Shown piece by piece: positions 8,391 to 15,969 of a stretch of DNA of 16,106 bases. Positions within the stretch are counted from its first letter, which is position 1, and every line of letters begins with the position of its first letter. The position numbers were made by a program, and so were the translations under genes. This DNA is from Mucilaginibacter saanensis (GTDB lineage: Bacteria > Bacteroidota > Bacteroidia > Sphingobacteriales > Sphingobacteriaceae). Under the pieces are notes generated by a model. That model was not told where the DNA came from. It saw only the letters and a program-made list of their open reading frames with translations, and made no database searches. The stretch lies in contig NZ_JACHBZ010000036.1 in NCBI RefSeq assembly GCF_014200575.1, forward strand, positions 1 to 16,106. Reading direction: 5' to 3'.

Positions 8391-9662
8391 CTACGCCCGC
8401 ATTACACCAATCTTGTCCCCTTTCCAATCCGGGAATAAGATATGATCATTATTAATACTGAGGTGTTTATCGGCTACCTCGCTGAAAACGCTTCTAAAAT
8501 CTGTACTTACGGCAAGGTCACGGCCATCTTCCAGGTTTTCGGGAGCTAATGATTTCATGCTGCCGTGAATGAGGCCGCCATTAATATCATTCCCTAAAAT
8601 GAAGTTGCAGGAGGCCCGGCCATGGTCGGTGCCACCGGTACCATTCTGGTGCACTGTACGGCCAAATTCAGTCATGGTCATAATGGTTACATCGTCCTGG
8701 TAAGTACCCAGATCGGTCCATAATGCAGTGATGCCATTACTCAAATCGGCTACGTTGCGGGCAAATATGCCATTTTCAGTTCCCTGATTAAAATGGGTGT
8801 CCCAACCGTTTGATTCGGCAAAGGCCACTTCCAGTCCCACATCCATTTTAATAAGCTGTGCTATTTGTTTTAAGGAACTACCCAGTGCTGAGTTTGGGTA
8901 CACCGCATTATTTGCGGGAGAATAATTTTTAATATCTGTTTTTTGAAGCATTTTGACTGCTTCAAAGCTCTCTTTACCCGTTTGCTTTAGCAAGCTCGAC
9001 GAGGTTTGATCATACAGATCCTCAAAACTTCTGGCCGCCATATTGGCTCCCATCGGGTTGCCACGCATTTGAATGGCAAAATCCTGCAGGTTACTGATTG
9101 ACACCGACGGATTATCGCCATAAAAAGATCTGGGCATAGCCGATGTCATGCTTACGGCAGTAAAAGGGGTAAGTGCGTCGTGACCTAACAAGCCAACGGC
9201 CCTGTTAAGCCAGCCGCTGGCAGTACCTTTATTAAACGGCGTGCCCGACTCCATATAGTCCTGCGCATCAAAATGCGAACGCGTGGTATTTGGCGAGCCT
9301 ATACCCTGCACTATGCCCAGGCGCTTTTCGCGAAATAAGGGTTCAAAGGCCTTCATGGATGGATGCAGCCCAAAACGGCCATCCAGATCAATCAGTGGCG
9401 AGCCGTTACCACTTTTTGCTGCCGACATGAACAGTGTTGGCCGGGCGGCTTTTAAATATTCATCAGTAAAAGGGGTAACGGCCATCAGGCCGTCCATTGC
9501 ACCCCTTTGAAAAATGCAGATCAGCGTTTTACGTTTTTTATAGGGCGATATTATTTTATCGCTTGCAGCAGCCTCGGCCAAAAACCCGGGGATACCGCCC
9601 AGTAAACCCACACCCAACAAGGCTAAACCACCCGACTTTAAAAATCCTCTTCTTGATACCAT
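8391..9662 (-). CDS. DUF1501 family protein with Tat signal
   Basis: This 423-residue protein belongs to DUF1501, a family with similarity to the alkaline phosphatase/sulfatase fold and no settled function. The N-terminus is a classic twin-arginine signal, SRRGFLK at residues 3-9, followed by a Gly/Leu-rich hydrophobic core and an Ala-rich cleavage region (LAEAAA), so export in folded form is expected. Family motifs seen are FQRGAMDGL near residue 50 and TEFGRTVHQNG followed by TDHG (345-348), likely part of the metal or active site. I chose the ATG at 9660-9662 because it puts the Tat motif at the N-terminus; a start 57 bp further upstream would overlap the preceding gene and displace the signal. 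The gene follows the DUF1800 gene after 19 bp in the same operon. DUF1501 and DUF1800 genes are often paired, which suggests a shared exported function. Confidence 0.92.
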   Translation of the reverse strand: MVSRRGFLKSGGLALLGVGLLGGIPGFLAEAAASDKIISPYKKRKTLICIFQRGAMDGLMAVTPFTDEYLKAARPTLFMSAAKSGNGSPLIDLDGRFGLHPSMKAFEPLFREKRLGIVQGIGSPNTTRSHFDAQDYMESGTPFNKGTASGWLNRAVGLLGHDALTPFTAVSMTSAMPRSFYGDNPSVSISNLQDFAIQMRGNPMGANMAARSFEDLYDQTSSSLLKQTGKESFEAVKMLQKTDIKNYSPANNAVYPNSALGSSLKQIAQLIKMDVGLEVAFAESNGWDTHFNQGTENGIFARNVADLSNGITALWTDLGTYQDDVTIMTMTEFGRTVHQNGTGGTDHGRASCNFILGNDINGGLIHGSMKSLAPENLEDGRDLAVSTDFRSVFSEVADKHLSINNDHILFPDWKGDKIGVMRA

Positions 9663-9681
9663 GATTGTTTGCTTTAATAAA

Positions 9682-11670
9682 TTAACGTCGTTGATACTCT
9701 GGCGAGCCGACAATAACACCTACTACCTGTGCCAGCATGGAATTATTGCCCCCTGCACTTTGCATCGCCAATGGTTTATTTTTTTCTTTTCCTGTTAAAT
9801 CAATTTTACCATCAGCCATTGCCTTTTCTGCCGATGTCATACTCATCGACGCAGGTTGATTTACCTTTGCGTAAAGTTTATTAGAGCTGGCTTCATCAAC
9901 TTTTAGCGCCAGGTTAGGGTCGGTAAGTAATGGGGCAAGGCGCCTAATAGTTTCGTCGAGCTTACGCTCGGGCATAATGAGTTTGCTGTAAGTAACCAGC
10001 GCTGCCTGCGCACTCTCGGGTTCATGATGATTATTCAGCGCTGCCAGGTCAACTTTAACGCCCGGTATCCTCCCCGATGCAAGGGCAAGACCAAAATTCA
10101 TGCGATTAAGCAGTGCACCGGTATTGATCCAGTACTGCCCCTTATCCGGAAAACCTGTTGGCGCCTGGTAATAATATGCCTTTTCGCCCATTTTATTTAT
10201 CCAGTTATATAACTGATAAGGTTGTAATACGTCGGCGTGTAAACTGCGTACCGAGCCAATAGCCAGCTCAAACGGCGACTTTGTTTTTTCGCGCACGGCG
10301 GATGCTGTCCAAAATTCAGGGGCGCTTACCATAGTAATAAGTACTTGTTTAATATCACCATCCTTTTCCAAAAAGGTATTGGTCATTTTATTTAACAGGC
10401 TCTGCGGCGGATTATCGCTCACAAAACGCACTGCTATTTTACGGCATATAAATTTGGCCGTAGCCTGGTTATGTGCCAGCATCGATAATAACTGTACCCC
10501 TTCCTGATACCCCCCATCCGGACCAAAATGCCTGCCTAAAACAACCTTGTCCGTTTTATCGTGTCTGTTGGCATTAAATAAAAAATCGCCATCGTGCACA
10601 AAGCCACGGCTGGCCAAGCGGCCGTCGCCAACCTTATCTACCGCGTTCTTAATGCCTTTACCGTAGTCGCCCATAGGGTAAATTGTCCAGCCGGTTAATA
10701 CCTTGGCCGCCTGGGTAACATCCTGCTGGGTATAACCGCCGTCAACACCAAGGGTGTGCAGTTCCATTACCTCCCGGGCATAGTTTTCATTAAGTCCCTG
10801 CGTTTTTTTTGCCTTTTGCAGTTTATTCATCAGCATGGCACGGCGGGCTGTATCTGCACTTTGATCGGCCATGTTTTGCATGAGCCTGCGGCGTAAAAGG
10901 CCTTTGTTATCTGCCATATCATCATTTGCTGCCGAACTGGTAAAGTTATCCAGGTAATACAGCATAGCCGGCGATTTGGCCGTAGCCAATAAAATATCAT
11001 TAAACTTACCCAAAGCGTTAGGGCGGATTACGTCGCGCTCATAAGCCGGAATAAACTGGGCACAGTCGTTTTTGGTGATGGATACATTAAAATGATTGAA
11101 CCAGAAACTGGTCATTACCTCCTGCAGTTGGTTATTGGTATAGGCTGCCCGCAATATTTTTTGACTGATAAACTGCCTAAAAAGTTCCTGCTCGGGCCTC
11201 ATGCCGTTTTGCTGCATATAGTTTTGCAATATATCCCGGTAGACCTTACGGTCGGTTTTTACAGAATCTTTGTCTACAACGCCCGCGCCGATAGCCATCC
11301 GCAATACCTGCGCATTTTTGGGATATTCGGCAACTACCTCTGTATTGCTCAGCTTAAGGGCATCATATTTAGCTAATAACTGATTCAGGGAATCATCGGG
11401 CAGGCTTGCCTTTAATTGCTGGCTAAACCAATTCTCTAACCCGGATTGTGCCACCGCGTCAATTTCGCCTGGTGTTGCGCCGTAAGTAAAACGGCTCAAC
11501 AGATGTGCAGCTGCCTGTTTTTCGGTTAAGCCCTGCTGCCTGTACGGAAACTTAAAAAGTTTACCGGGATTATCTGCCTCAAAAAAAGAGGAGAGCATCA
11601 CAACGCTTAAAATTAACAAGCTGACACCGCCCAGGTATTTGGCGGCTGTTTTTAAAATAGGCGACTGCAT
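9682..11670 (-). CDS. DUF1800 family exported protein
   Basis: This 662-residue protein belongs to DUF1800, whose function is not established. A hydrophobic N-terminal segment (about residues 15-29, YLGGVSLLILSVVML) is an uncleaved anchor or signal peptide. Family landmarks follow in order: AAAHLLSRFTYGATPGEID near 55-72, MTSFWFNHFN around 190, and NENYAREVMELHTLGVDGGY starting at N294 and running on to LTGW near 326. A late region (YYQAPTGFPDKGQYWIN) also fits the family. The ATG at 11668-11670 precedes the hydrophobic segment. It is the first gene of a two-gene minus-strand operon with the DUF1501 gene. I found only a weak -7 candidate upstream (minus strand TAGCATTG at 11695-11688, one mismatch). 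No catalytic residues can be assigned. Confidence 0.9.
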   Translation of the reverse strand: MQSPILKTAAKYLGGVSLLILSVVMLSSFFEADNPGKLFKFPYRQQGLTEKQAAAHLLSRFTYGATPGEIDAVAQSGLENWFSQQLKASLPDDSLNQLLAKYDALKLSNTEVVAEYPKNAQVLRMAIGAGVVDKDSVKTDRKVYRDILQNYMQQNGMRPEQELFRQFISQKILRAAYTNNQLQEVMTSFWFNHFNVSITKNDCAQFIPAYERDVIRPNALGKFNDILLATAKSPAMLYYLDNFTSSAANDDMADNKGLLRRRLMQNMADQSADTARRAMLMNKLQKAKKTQGLNENYAREVMELHTLGVDGGYTQQDVTQAAKVLTGWTIYPMGDYGKGIKNAVDKVGDGRLASRGFVHDGDFLFNANRHDKTDKVVLGRHFGPDGGYQEGVQLLSMLAHNQATAKFICRKIAVRFVSDNPPQSLLNKMTNTFLEKDGDIKQVLITMVSAPEFWTASAVREKTKSPFELAIGSVRSLHADVLQPYQLYNWINKMGEKAYYYQAPTGFPDKGQYWINTGALLNRMNFGLALASGRIPGVKVDLAALNNHHEPESAQAALVTYSKLIMPERKLDETIRRLAPLLTDPNLALKVDEASSNKLYAKVNQPASMSMTSAEKAMADGKIDLTGKEKNKPLAMQSAGGNNSMLAQVVGVIVGSPEYQRR

Positions 11671-11830
11671 AGGTATATTATTTATTACAATGCTATGACT
11701 TAGCCTATCGCCATTGGTTTAATTCAAAAATCAAACTGCCAGCATTTTATTTAAAAACATTTTGATGGGTTAATTTAAACTAAAAAGAGCACCGATTGTC
11801 ATACCTACAAATCATCAAAAAAGAACAATA

Positions 11831-12226
11831 ATGAAAAAACTAATTGTAGCCATAGCATTTATAACAGGCCTAAACACCCTGGCCAATGCACAACAAGCGC
11901 AGACACCTAAAACACCGGCTCAAAAAGCGGCGCACAAAACAGCGCATTTACAAAAAAAGCTTGCCCTTACAACCAGCCAAACCAAACAAGTTAATGCTAT
12001 TTATTTGACCGAGGCTACCCGGCTTGACACTTTAAAGGCAAATACGCCAAAAGGTAATAAGCAAGCCAGGAAAGAAAAACACAAGGCCATTGAAGCCCAA
12101 AGCGACCAAAAACTAAATGCTGTTTTAACCGTCAACCAGAAAAAAGTATATGCTGCCTTTAAGGAAGCTAAAAAGGAAAAACAGGATCAGAAAAAGGCTG
12201 CCGCAGCCGCAGTGCCAAAACAGTAA
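11831..12226 (+). CDS. Small secreted LTxxQ-motif protein (Spy/CpxP-like)
   Basis: This 131-residue protein has a Sec signal peptide (MKKLIVAIAF, then ITGLNTLANA with likely cleavage before QQ21). The mature part is lysine- and alanine-rich and strongly helical, with two LTxxQ-type motifs, LTTSQ (46-50) and LTVNQ (99-103). These motifs mark the Spy/CpxP type of periplasmic proteins, which in proteobacteria act as chaperones or as sensors of envelope stress. Many Bacteroidota carry short proteins with this pattern whose function is untested. The C-terminus is low complexity (KKAAAAAVPKQ). It is divergent from the DUF1800 operon and has no obvious partner. I see no clean TAnnTTTG upstream. Periplasmic location is well supported; chaperone activity is inferred. 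Confidence 0.8.
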   Translation: MKKLIVAIAFITGLNTLANAQQAQTPKTPAQKAAHKTAHLQKKLALTTSQTKQVNAIYLTEATRLDTLKANTPKGNKQARKEKHKAIEAQSDQKLNAVLTVNQKKVYAAFKEAKKEKQDQKKAAAAAVPKQ

Positions 12227-12349
12227 TTCTACATCCTGATAAATTCGGCAGGCTGCCGCTTAAATAAGGTGGCTCACGCGCCGCTGTCAGCAGCAAACTG
12301 ATCAATTTAGGGCTCAATGACGGTAGATTTAGCAACTATTTGACCGTTC

Positions 12350-12401
12350 ATCTGTAAATTTTGTAATCATTTTGATACAAAATTTACAGATTTTGATTTT
12401 T
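12350..12401 (+). terminator. AT-rich 16-bp hairpin with T-rich tail
   Basis: Positions 12350-12365 (ATCTGTAAATTTTGTA) and 12376-12391 are perfect reverse complements, with a 10-nt loop, followed by TTTGATTTTT. This is the likely transcript end of the LTxxQ gene, 124 bp beyond its stop codon. The stem is AT-rich, so intrinsic termination would be less efficient than at a GC-rich stem. A protein-binding dyad is the alternative. Confidence 0.5.
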
Positions 12402-12513
12402 AAAGAATAATTAGTTAAAAAATGCGTTATGATAAATCCAATTGATATTCAGGCTGTAGCGATAAAAATATTGCTCAATTGTATTATTAATATCATATTT
12501 TAAAGGTTATATA

Positions 12514-12532
12514 GTTAACATATTGTTAACAT
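12514..12532 (+). promoter_or_regulatory. Tandem GTTAACAT, possible operator
   Basis: GTTAACAT occurs at 12514-12521 and 12525-12532, start to start 11 bp, close to one helical turn. The core GTTAAC of each copy is itself palindromic. The pair lies 22 bp upstream of the -33 element of the small-RNA promoter, a typical place for an activator. A chance origin in AT-rich DNA cannot be excluded. Confidence 0.3.
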
Positions 12533-12554
12533 GAAAAGATTTTTATTAAAATAA

Positions 12555-12584
12555 TTGCAAAATAAAACAACTTGTGTATATTTG
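12555..12584 (+). promoter_or_regulatory. Canonical Bacteroidota promoter of the predicted RNA
   Basis: TTG (12555-12557) and TATATTTG (12577-12584) are separated by 19 bp, an exact match to the TTG / TAnnTTTG consensus with ideal spacing. It is the best promoter in the window. Transcription should start near 12590-12592, 30-35 nt upstream of the T-arm-like segment and about 200 nt upstream of the next protein gene. Confidence 0.75.
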
Positions 12585-12590
12585 TGTCAT

Positions 12591-12716
12591 AATTAAATGT
12601 AAGGAGCTGACAGGCAGCAACTGATGGTTCGATTCCTCCCTTGCAACTCTTCTCATAATTTAGGTTTATAATTGGTTAGAACGCGCTCCTGCCCATCAGG
12701 AGCGCTTCTTGTTTCT
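12591..12716 (+). ncRNA. Predicted ~125-nt structured RNA with tRNA-like segments
   Basis: The unit is bounded by a canonical promoter and a strong terminator. TGTAAGGAG (12598-12606) pairs with CTCCCTTGCA (12636-12645), a 9-bp stem with one G-U pair and one bulged C. A hairpin GCTG-ACAGG-CAGC (12606-12618) could form inside, sharing G12606. GGTTCGATTCC (12626-12636) is identical to a typical tRNA T-arm core. Further on, GTTT (12664-12667) and GAAC (12679-12682) pair around ATAATTGGTTA, which resembles a tRNA D-arm. The T-arm-like part precedes the D-arm-like part, the reverse of a tRNA, and no normal anticodon loop exists, so it is not a standard tRNA. AGGAGC at 12602-12607 repeats the terminator 3' arm (12698-12703) and could pair with GCTCCT (12685-12690), which would break the terminator. 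It could be a stand-alone sRNA or an attenuating leader of the gene at 12790. I do not recognise a known family. Confidence 0.55.
12683..12716 (+). terminator. Strong intrinsic terminator of the predicted RNA
   Basis: GCGCTCCTG (12683-12691) pairs perfectly with CAGGAGCGC (12697-12705) around the loop CCCAT, followed by TTCTTGTTTCT. It combines a nine-pair GC-rich stem with a U-rich tail. It lies 73 bp before the next ATG, so it either ends a small RNA or controls read-through into that gene. Confidence 0.8.
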
Positions 12717-12789
12717 ATACATTTCTAAAATATCATCCATAACAAACAAAGTTTATTTCTTGCTGTATTAATCAGTAAAATAATATGTT

Positions 12790-13113
12790 ATGAAAAATCC
12801 GGTTACGTTTGACTTAAAACATACCAATGGCAGCTCAAGAAACATCATTATTGAACCTTTGCTACGGCATAACCTAACCAATACAGGCGATTACAAGATC
12901 TATAAAACATCCCTGGATAACGAATCGGCCTTATTTACCGAAACACTGGAGATAGATGAAGGCAAGGCAGCCCTTGCCGATAGTGACAATCCAGATTACC
13001 TGGGCACCATAGTGCTTGAACCTATGCGCCGTCAATGGAAATATACCGGCGAGCTGCTCACTTCCGATGAACAGCAGCAAATAGCCACCTACTTACAGCT
13101 GCAAGAGGGTTAA
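12790..13113 (+). CDS. Hypothetical 107-residue protein
   Basis: I do not recognise this protein. It has no signal peptide, membrane segment or cysteine, and is acidic and probably cytoplasmic. The N-terminal half suggests beta strands (VTFDLKHTNGSSRNIIIEPL, then YKIYKTS); the C-terminal half has DYLGTIVLEPMRRQWKYTGELLTSDEQQQIATYL, ending in a likely helix. It follows the predicted structured RNA and terminator, so its expression may depend on read-through. No separate TAnnTTTG is seen between 12717 and 12789. It converges on the SMP-30-like gene with overlapping stop codons. Codon use and an uninterrupted frame with an early ATG support a real gene. Confidence 0.65.
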   Translation: MKNPVTFDLKHTNGSSRNIIIEPLLRHNLTNTGDYKIYKTSLDNESALFTETLEIDEGKAALADSDNPDYLGTIVLEPMRRQWKYTGELLTSDEQQQIATYLQLQEG

Positions 13114-14003
13114 TCAACACCTTTTACGTTCATTTTCATGATGTAAACGGCTTTGGATGCGGTAATAAATAAAAAATCCTTGTTTTTGCCGCCAAAGCAA
13201 ATATTGGCCGACCATGGCTCATCAATATTAATGTGCCCAATTTTTTCGCCTTTGGGATTAACAATGGTAACACCCTTGCCGCATAAATAAACATTGCCCT
13301 GGTTATCAATGGTCATGCCGTCGCATCCCTGTGCAATAAACAAGGTACGATTGGTTAAAGAACCATCCTTATTAATGTCGTATTTATAGGTTTTGTTATC
13401 GCCAATATCCGCTACGTACAGGTTCTTCCCGTCCGGGGTACCTACAATACCGTTTGGCTTAACAAGCTTATCATCAGCAATTACAGCCTGGTGTTTGCCT
13501 TTAGGCAGGTAATATACTTTTTGCCCGTCAAGGTCTGGTTGTTTGCGGGTCCAGTAGTCGCGCTGGTAATAGGGGTCAGTGATGTAAATACCACCATCGG
13601 GCCTTACCCAAACATCATTAGGGCCGTTAAGCAGGTGCCCGCTATAATCTTTCAGTAACACGGTCACCTTGCCCTTAGGGCTGATGGACCAAAGCTCGTC
13701 CTTAGCATCGGCACAACTGATCAGGTTGCCTTTCCTGTCAAAATACATCCCGTTTGAGCGGCCGGCACTATCCAAAAAAACAGATAGCTTACCATCGGTA
13801 TCATATTTCCAGATCTTATTATTGGGCTGGTCGGTAAAAAAAACATTGCCATAATGGTCAACAGCCGGGCCTTCCGTAAACGAGAATTGCTTGGCTATCA
13901 GTTGCGGTTTGGTACCAGCATCATATAAACCGGGGGCATCCTGCGCAAATAATCGGCACGTTGCAGCCATTAACAAAATGAATATACCGGACAGCTTTTT
14001 CAT
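13110..14003 (-). CDS. Secreted SMP-30/gluconolactonase-like protein
   Basis: This 297-residue protein is a six-bladed beta-propeller of the SMP-30/gluconolactonase/LRE family, whose members hydrolyse sugar lactones or related esters with one divalent metal ion. A Sec signal peptide (MKKLSGIFILLMAATCRLFA, cleaved before QDAP) places it in the periplasm or outside. Expected metal and substrate residues are E44 in FTEGPA, N129 in NGPNDVW, N184 in KPNGI and D228 in GCDGM, together with RSNGMYF (N84), matching the pattern E, N, N, D of the family. The substrate is not predictable, so the name gluconolactonase is only a family label. The gene is divergent from lysS and its stop codon overlaps that of the convergent hypothetical gene. 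No good promoter match is seen upstream. Confidence 0.88.
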   Translation of the reverse strand: MKKLSGIFILLMAATCRLFAQDAPGLYDAGTKPQLIAKQFSFTEGPAVDHYGNVFFTDQPNNKIWKYDTDGKLSVFLDSAGRSNGMYFDRKGNLISCADAKDELWSISPKGKVTVLLKDYSGHLLNGPNDVWVRPDGGIYITDPYYQRDYWTRKQPDLDGQKVYYLPKGKHQAVIADDKLVKPNGIVGTPDGKNLYVADIGDNKTYKYDINKDGSLTNRTLFIAQGCDGMTIDNQGNVYLCGKGVTIVNPKGEKIGHINIDEPWSANICFGGKNKDFLFITASKAVYIMKMNVKGVD

Positions 14004-14175
14004 AAATTGATTTTACGTTTTAAAAGGTTTGCTAATGTAATGCGTTTTTAAATCAGATTAATTTTTAGGCGTAAAAAATTTGATACGGAAGTTATACACT
14101 CGTCCCGCAGTTCTGCTTAATCTCCGTGGTTTCAATCTCGTTAAAAAACACCTTCCTCAAACTCATTAAAAACGC

Positions 14176-14183
14176 TATTTTTG
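14176..14183 (+). promoter_or_regulatory. -7 element of lysS
   Basis: TATTTTTG matches TAnnTTTG exactly. It lies 27 bp upstream of the ATG at 14211, giving a leader of about 20 nt. No TTG is found 17-23 bp further upstream, so the -33 part is weak. Its position inside a longer upstream TTG-started frame argues that translation begins at 14211. Confidence 0.5.
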
Positions 14184-14210
14184 CAGATTATTAAAAATAC
14201 CGTTTATAGT

Positions 14211-15932
14211 ATGAGTATTGCACTATCCGAACAGGAAATTATACGCCGCGAATCTTTACAACAATTAAGGGCATTGGGCATTGACCCATACCCTGCCGAA
14301 GCTTTTGATGTTAACGCCTGGGCACAGGATATTACTGATAACTTTAAGGATAAACCCGAAGAATACCAAAATGTAGTTATAGCTGGCCGTATTATGACCC
14401 GCCGCATTATGGGCAGCGCCTCATTTGCCGAGCTGCAGGATTCAACCGGGCGTGTACAGATCTATTTAAAACGCGATGATATTTGCCCAGATGAGGATAA
14501 AACCCTGTACAACACGGTATTTAAGAAACTGCTGGACATTGGCGATTACATAGGTATTAAGGGCTATGTATTTTTAACCCAAACTGGCGAAATCTCAGTT
14601 CACGTACGTGAATTGATCGTACTTTCTAAATCGCTTAAGCCGCTGCCGGTTGTAAAACGCGAGGAAGACGGAACCATTCATGATGGCTTTACCGATCCGG
14701 AGTTGCGTTATCGCCAGCGTTATGTTGACTTAACAGTTAACCCGGCTTACAAGCAAATCTTCATCAACCGCTCCAAAGTGATCAACACTATGCGTAATTA
14801 TTTTAACGCACAGGGCTGGATGGAAGTGGAAACCCCTATACTACAGCCTGTACATGGTGGTGCAGCGGCCCGTCCGTTTGCCACGCATCATAACACGCTT
14901 GATATGCCTCTATTTTTACGTATTGCCAATGAGCTTTACCTGAAACGCCTTATTGTGGCCGGGTTTGACGGGGTGTATGAGTTTGGAAAAATGTTCCGTA
15001 ACGAGGGCATGGACCGTACCCATAACCCTGAATTTACCGCCATGGAGATATATGTAGCCTATAAAGACTATATATGGATGATGGCCATGGTAGAGGAATG
15101 CCTGGAAACCGTTGCGCGTGCCGTACACGGCATACCGGTGGTGCAGGTAGGTAATAATGAGATAAACTTTGCCGGACCGTATGAAAAACTATCTATGTAT
15201 GATTCTATCCTAAAATATACCGGGATTAATGTATCTGCCATGGATGAAGCTGGCTTACGCGAAACCTGTAAAGACCTTGGCATAGAGGTTAACCCAACCA
15301 TGGGCAAGGGCAAACTGATTGACGAAATTTTTAGCGCCAAAGTGGAAGCCAACCTGATACAGCCTACCTATATAACCGACTACCCTATTGAGATGACTCC
15401 GCTGGCCAAAAAACACCGTACCAAAGATGGCCTGGTTGAGCGCTTTGAGCTGTTTGTGAACGGTAAGGAGATAGCTAACGCTTACTCTGAACTGAATGAC
15501 CCTATTGACCAGCGCGAGCGTTTGGAAGAACAACTGATACTGGCCGGCAGAGGTGATGACGAGGCAATGGCGATGGATGATGACTTTTTACGCGCACTGG
15601 AATATGGTATGCCGCCAACATCAGGTTTGGGTATTGGTATTGACCGTTTGGTGATGCTGATGACCAACCAAAGCACCATACAGGAAGTATTATTTTTCCC
15701 GCAGATGCGTCCGGAGAAAAAGGCTAAAGTGGCTACTGCCGATGATTTTATAAATGCCGGTGTACCTGCCGAGTGGGTACCTGTTTTAAATAAAATGGGC
15801 TTTAATACCGTTGAGGAATTAAAAGCAGGCAACCCCAACAAGGTATTTAATGACCTTGGCGGTATGCGCAAAAAACTAAAACTGGACATTACTATGCCAA
15901 CTAAAGAGGTGGTAATGGCCTGGTTTGAATAA
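14211..15932 (+). CDS. lysS: Lysyl-tRNA synthetase, class II
   Basis: LysRS charges tRNA-Lys with lysine in the cytoplasm. The product from ATG 14211 has 573 residues. An N-terminal OB-fold anticodon-binding domain (about 45-150, with [20 protein letters not shown]) precedes the class II catalytic core. Motif 2 is [15 protein letters not shown] (FRNEG at 262-266) and motif 3 is GLGIGIDRL (GLGIGIDR at 472-479). The E. coli enzyme (505 residues) ends soon after motif 3, whereas here about 70 residues follow from about 505, including [16 protein letters not shown] and a basic [10 protein letters not shown], a tail I associate with Bacteroidota LysRS. I preferred 14211 over the in-frame TTG at 14181 because the -7 promoter element overlaps that TTG. 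The gene appears monocistronic, divergent from the SMP-30-like gene and followed by an inverted repeat. Confidence 0.96.
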   Translation: MSIALSEQEIIRRESLQQLRALGIDPYPAEAFDVNAWAQDITDNFKDKPEEYQNVVIAGRIMTRRIMGSASFAELQDSTGRVQIYLKRDDICPDEDKTLYNTVFKKLLDIGDYIGIKGYVFLTQTGEISVHVRELIVLSKSLKPLPVVKREEDGTIHDGFTDPELRYRQRYVDLTVNPAYKQIFINRSKVINTMRNYFNAQGWMEVETPILQPVHGGAAARPFATHHNTLDMPLFLRIANELYLKRLIVAGFDGVYEFGKMFRNEGMDRTHNPEFTAMEIYVAYKDYIWMMAMVEECLETVARAVHGIPVVQVGNNEINFAGPYEKLSMYDSILKYTGINVSAMDEAGLRETCKDLGIEVNPTMGKGKLIDEIFSAKVEANLIQPTYITDYPIEMTPLAKKHRTKDGLVERFELFVNGKEIANAYSELNDPIDQRERLEEQLILAGRGDDEAMAMDDDFLRALEYGMPPTSGLGIGIDRLVMLMTNQSTIQEVLFFPQMRPEKKAKVATADDFINAGVPAEWVPVLNKMGFNTVEELKAGNPNKVFNDLGGMRKKLKLDITMPTKEVVMAWFE

Positions 15933-15969
15933 GGAATATAAAAGCGATGATGTAATAGTATGTCATTGC

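Larger units (their letters stand above)
12227..12789. other. 563-bp regulatory gap with a predicted small RNA
   Basis: No protein gene is supported. In order the stretch contains a small dyad CGGCA-GGC-TGCCG (12246-12258), an AT-rich hairpin with a T-rich tail (12350-12401), an AT-rich spacer, a tandem 8-mer (12514-12532), a strong promoter (12555-12584), a predicted RNA (about 12591-12716) and an intrinsic terminator. A 73-bp AT-rich leader then precedes the next gene. Each element is listed separately. Confidence 0.7.

Noticed and set aside
9663..9719. Upstream start of the DUF1501 gene at 9719
   Set aside because: It would add 19 residues in front of the Tat motif and overlap the end of the DUF1800 gene. 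The ATG at 9662 gives a normal Tat signal.
12598..12647. A genuine tRNA gene at the T-arm-like sequence
   Set aside because: There is a 7-pair acceptor-like stem and a T-arm core, but the T stem has two mismatches and only about 19 nt lie between the acceptor-like strand and the T arm. No D arm and no normal anticodon loop fit there.
12624..12671. Leader peptide starting at ATG 12624 (15 codons)
   Set aside because: The frame exists, but the nearest AAGGAG is 17 nt upstream, too far for a normal start, and the peptide has no run of one amino acid that would suggest attenuation. The ATG lies inside the predicted stem.
12598..12705. Permuted tRNA gene (3' half before 5' half)
   Set aside because: The order of T-arm-like and D-arm-like parts fits, but the acceptor-like 3' strand does not pair with the bases before the D-arm-like segment, and the last hairpin is self-contained with a 5-nt loop lacking U33 and an anticodon. 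A permuted tRNA is therefore not supported.
14181..14210. TTG start for lysS at 14181
   Set aside because: The TTG is part of the -7 promoter element TATTTTTG, so it would precede the transcript start. The ATG at 14211 is the better start.
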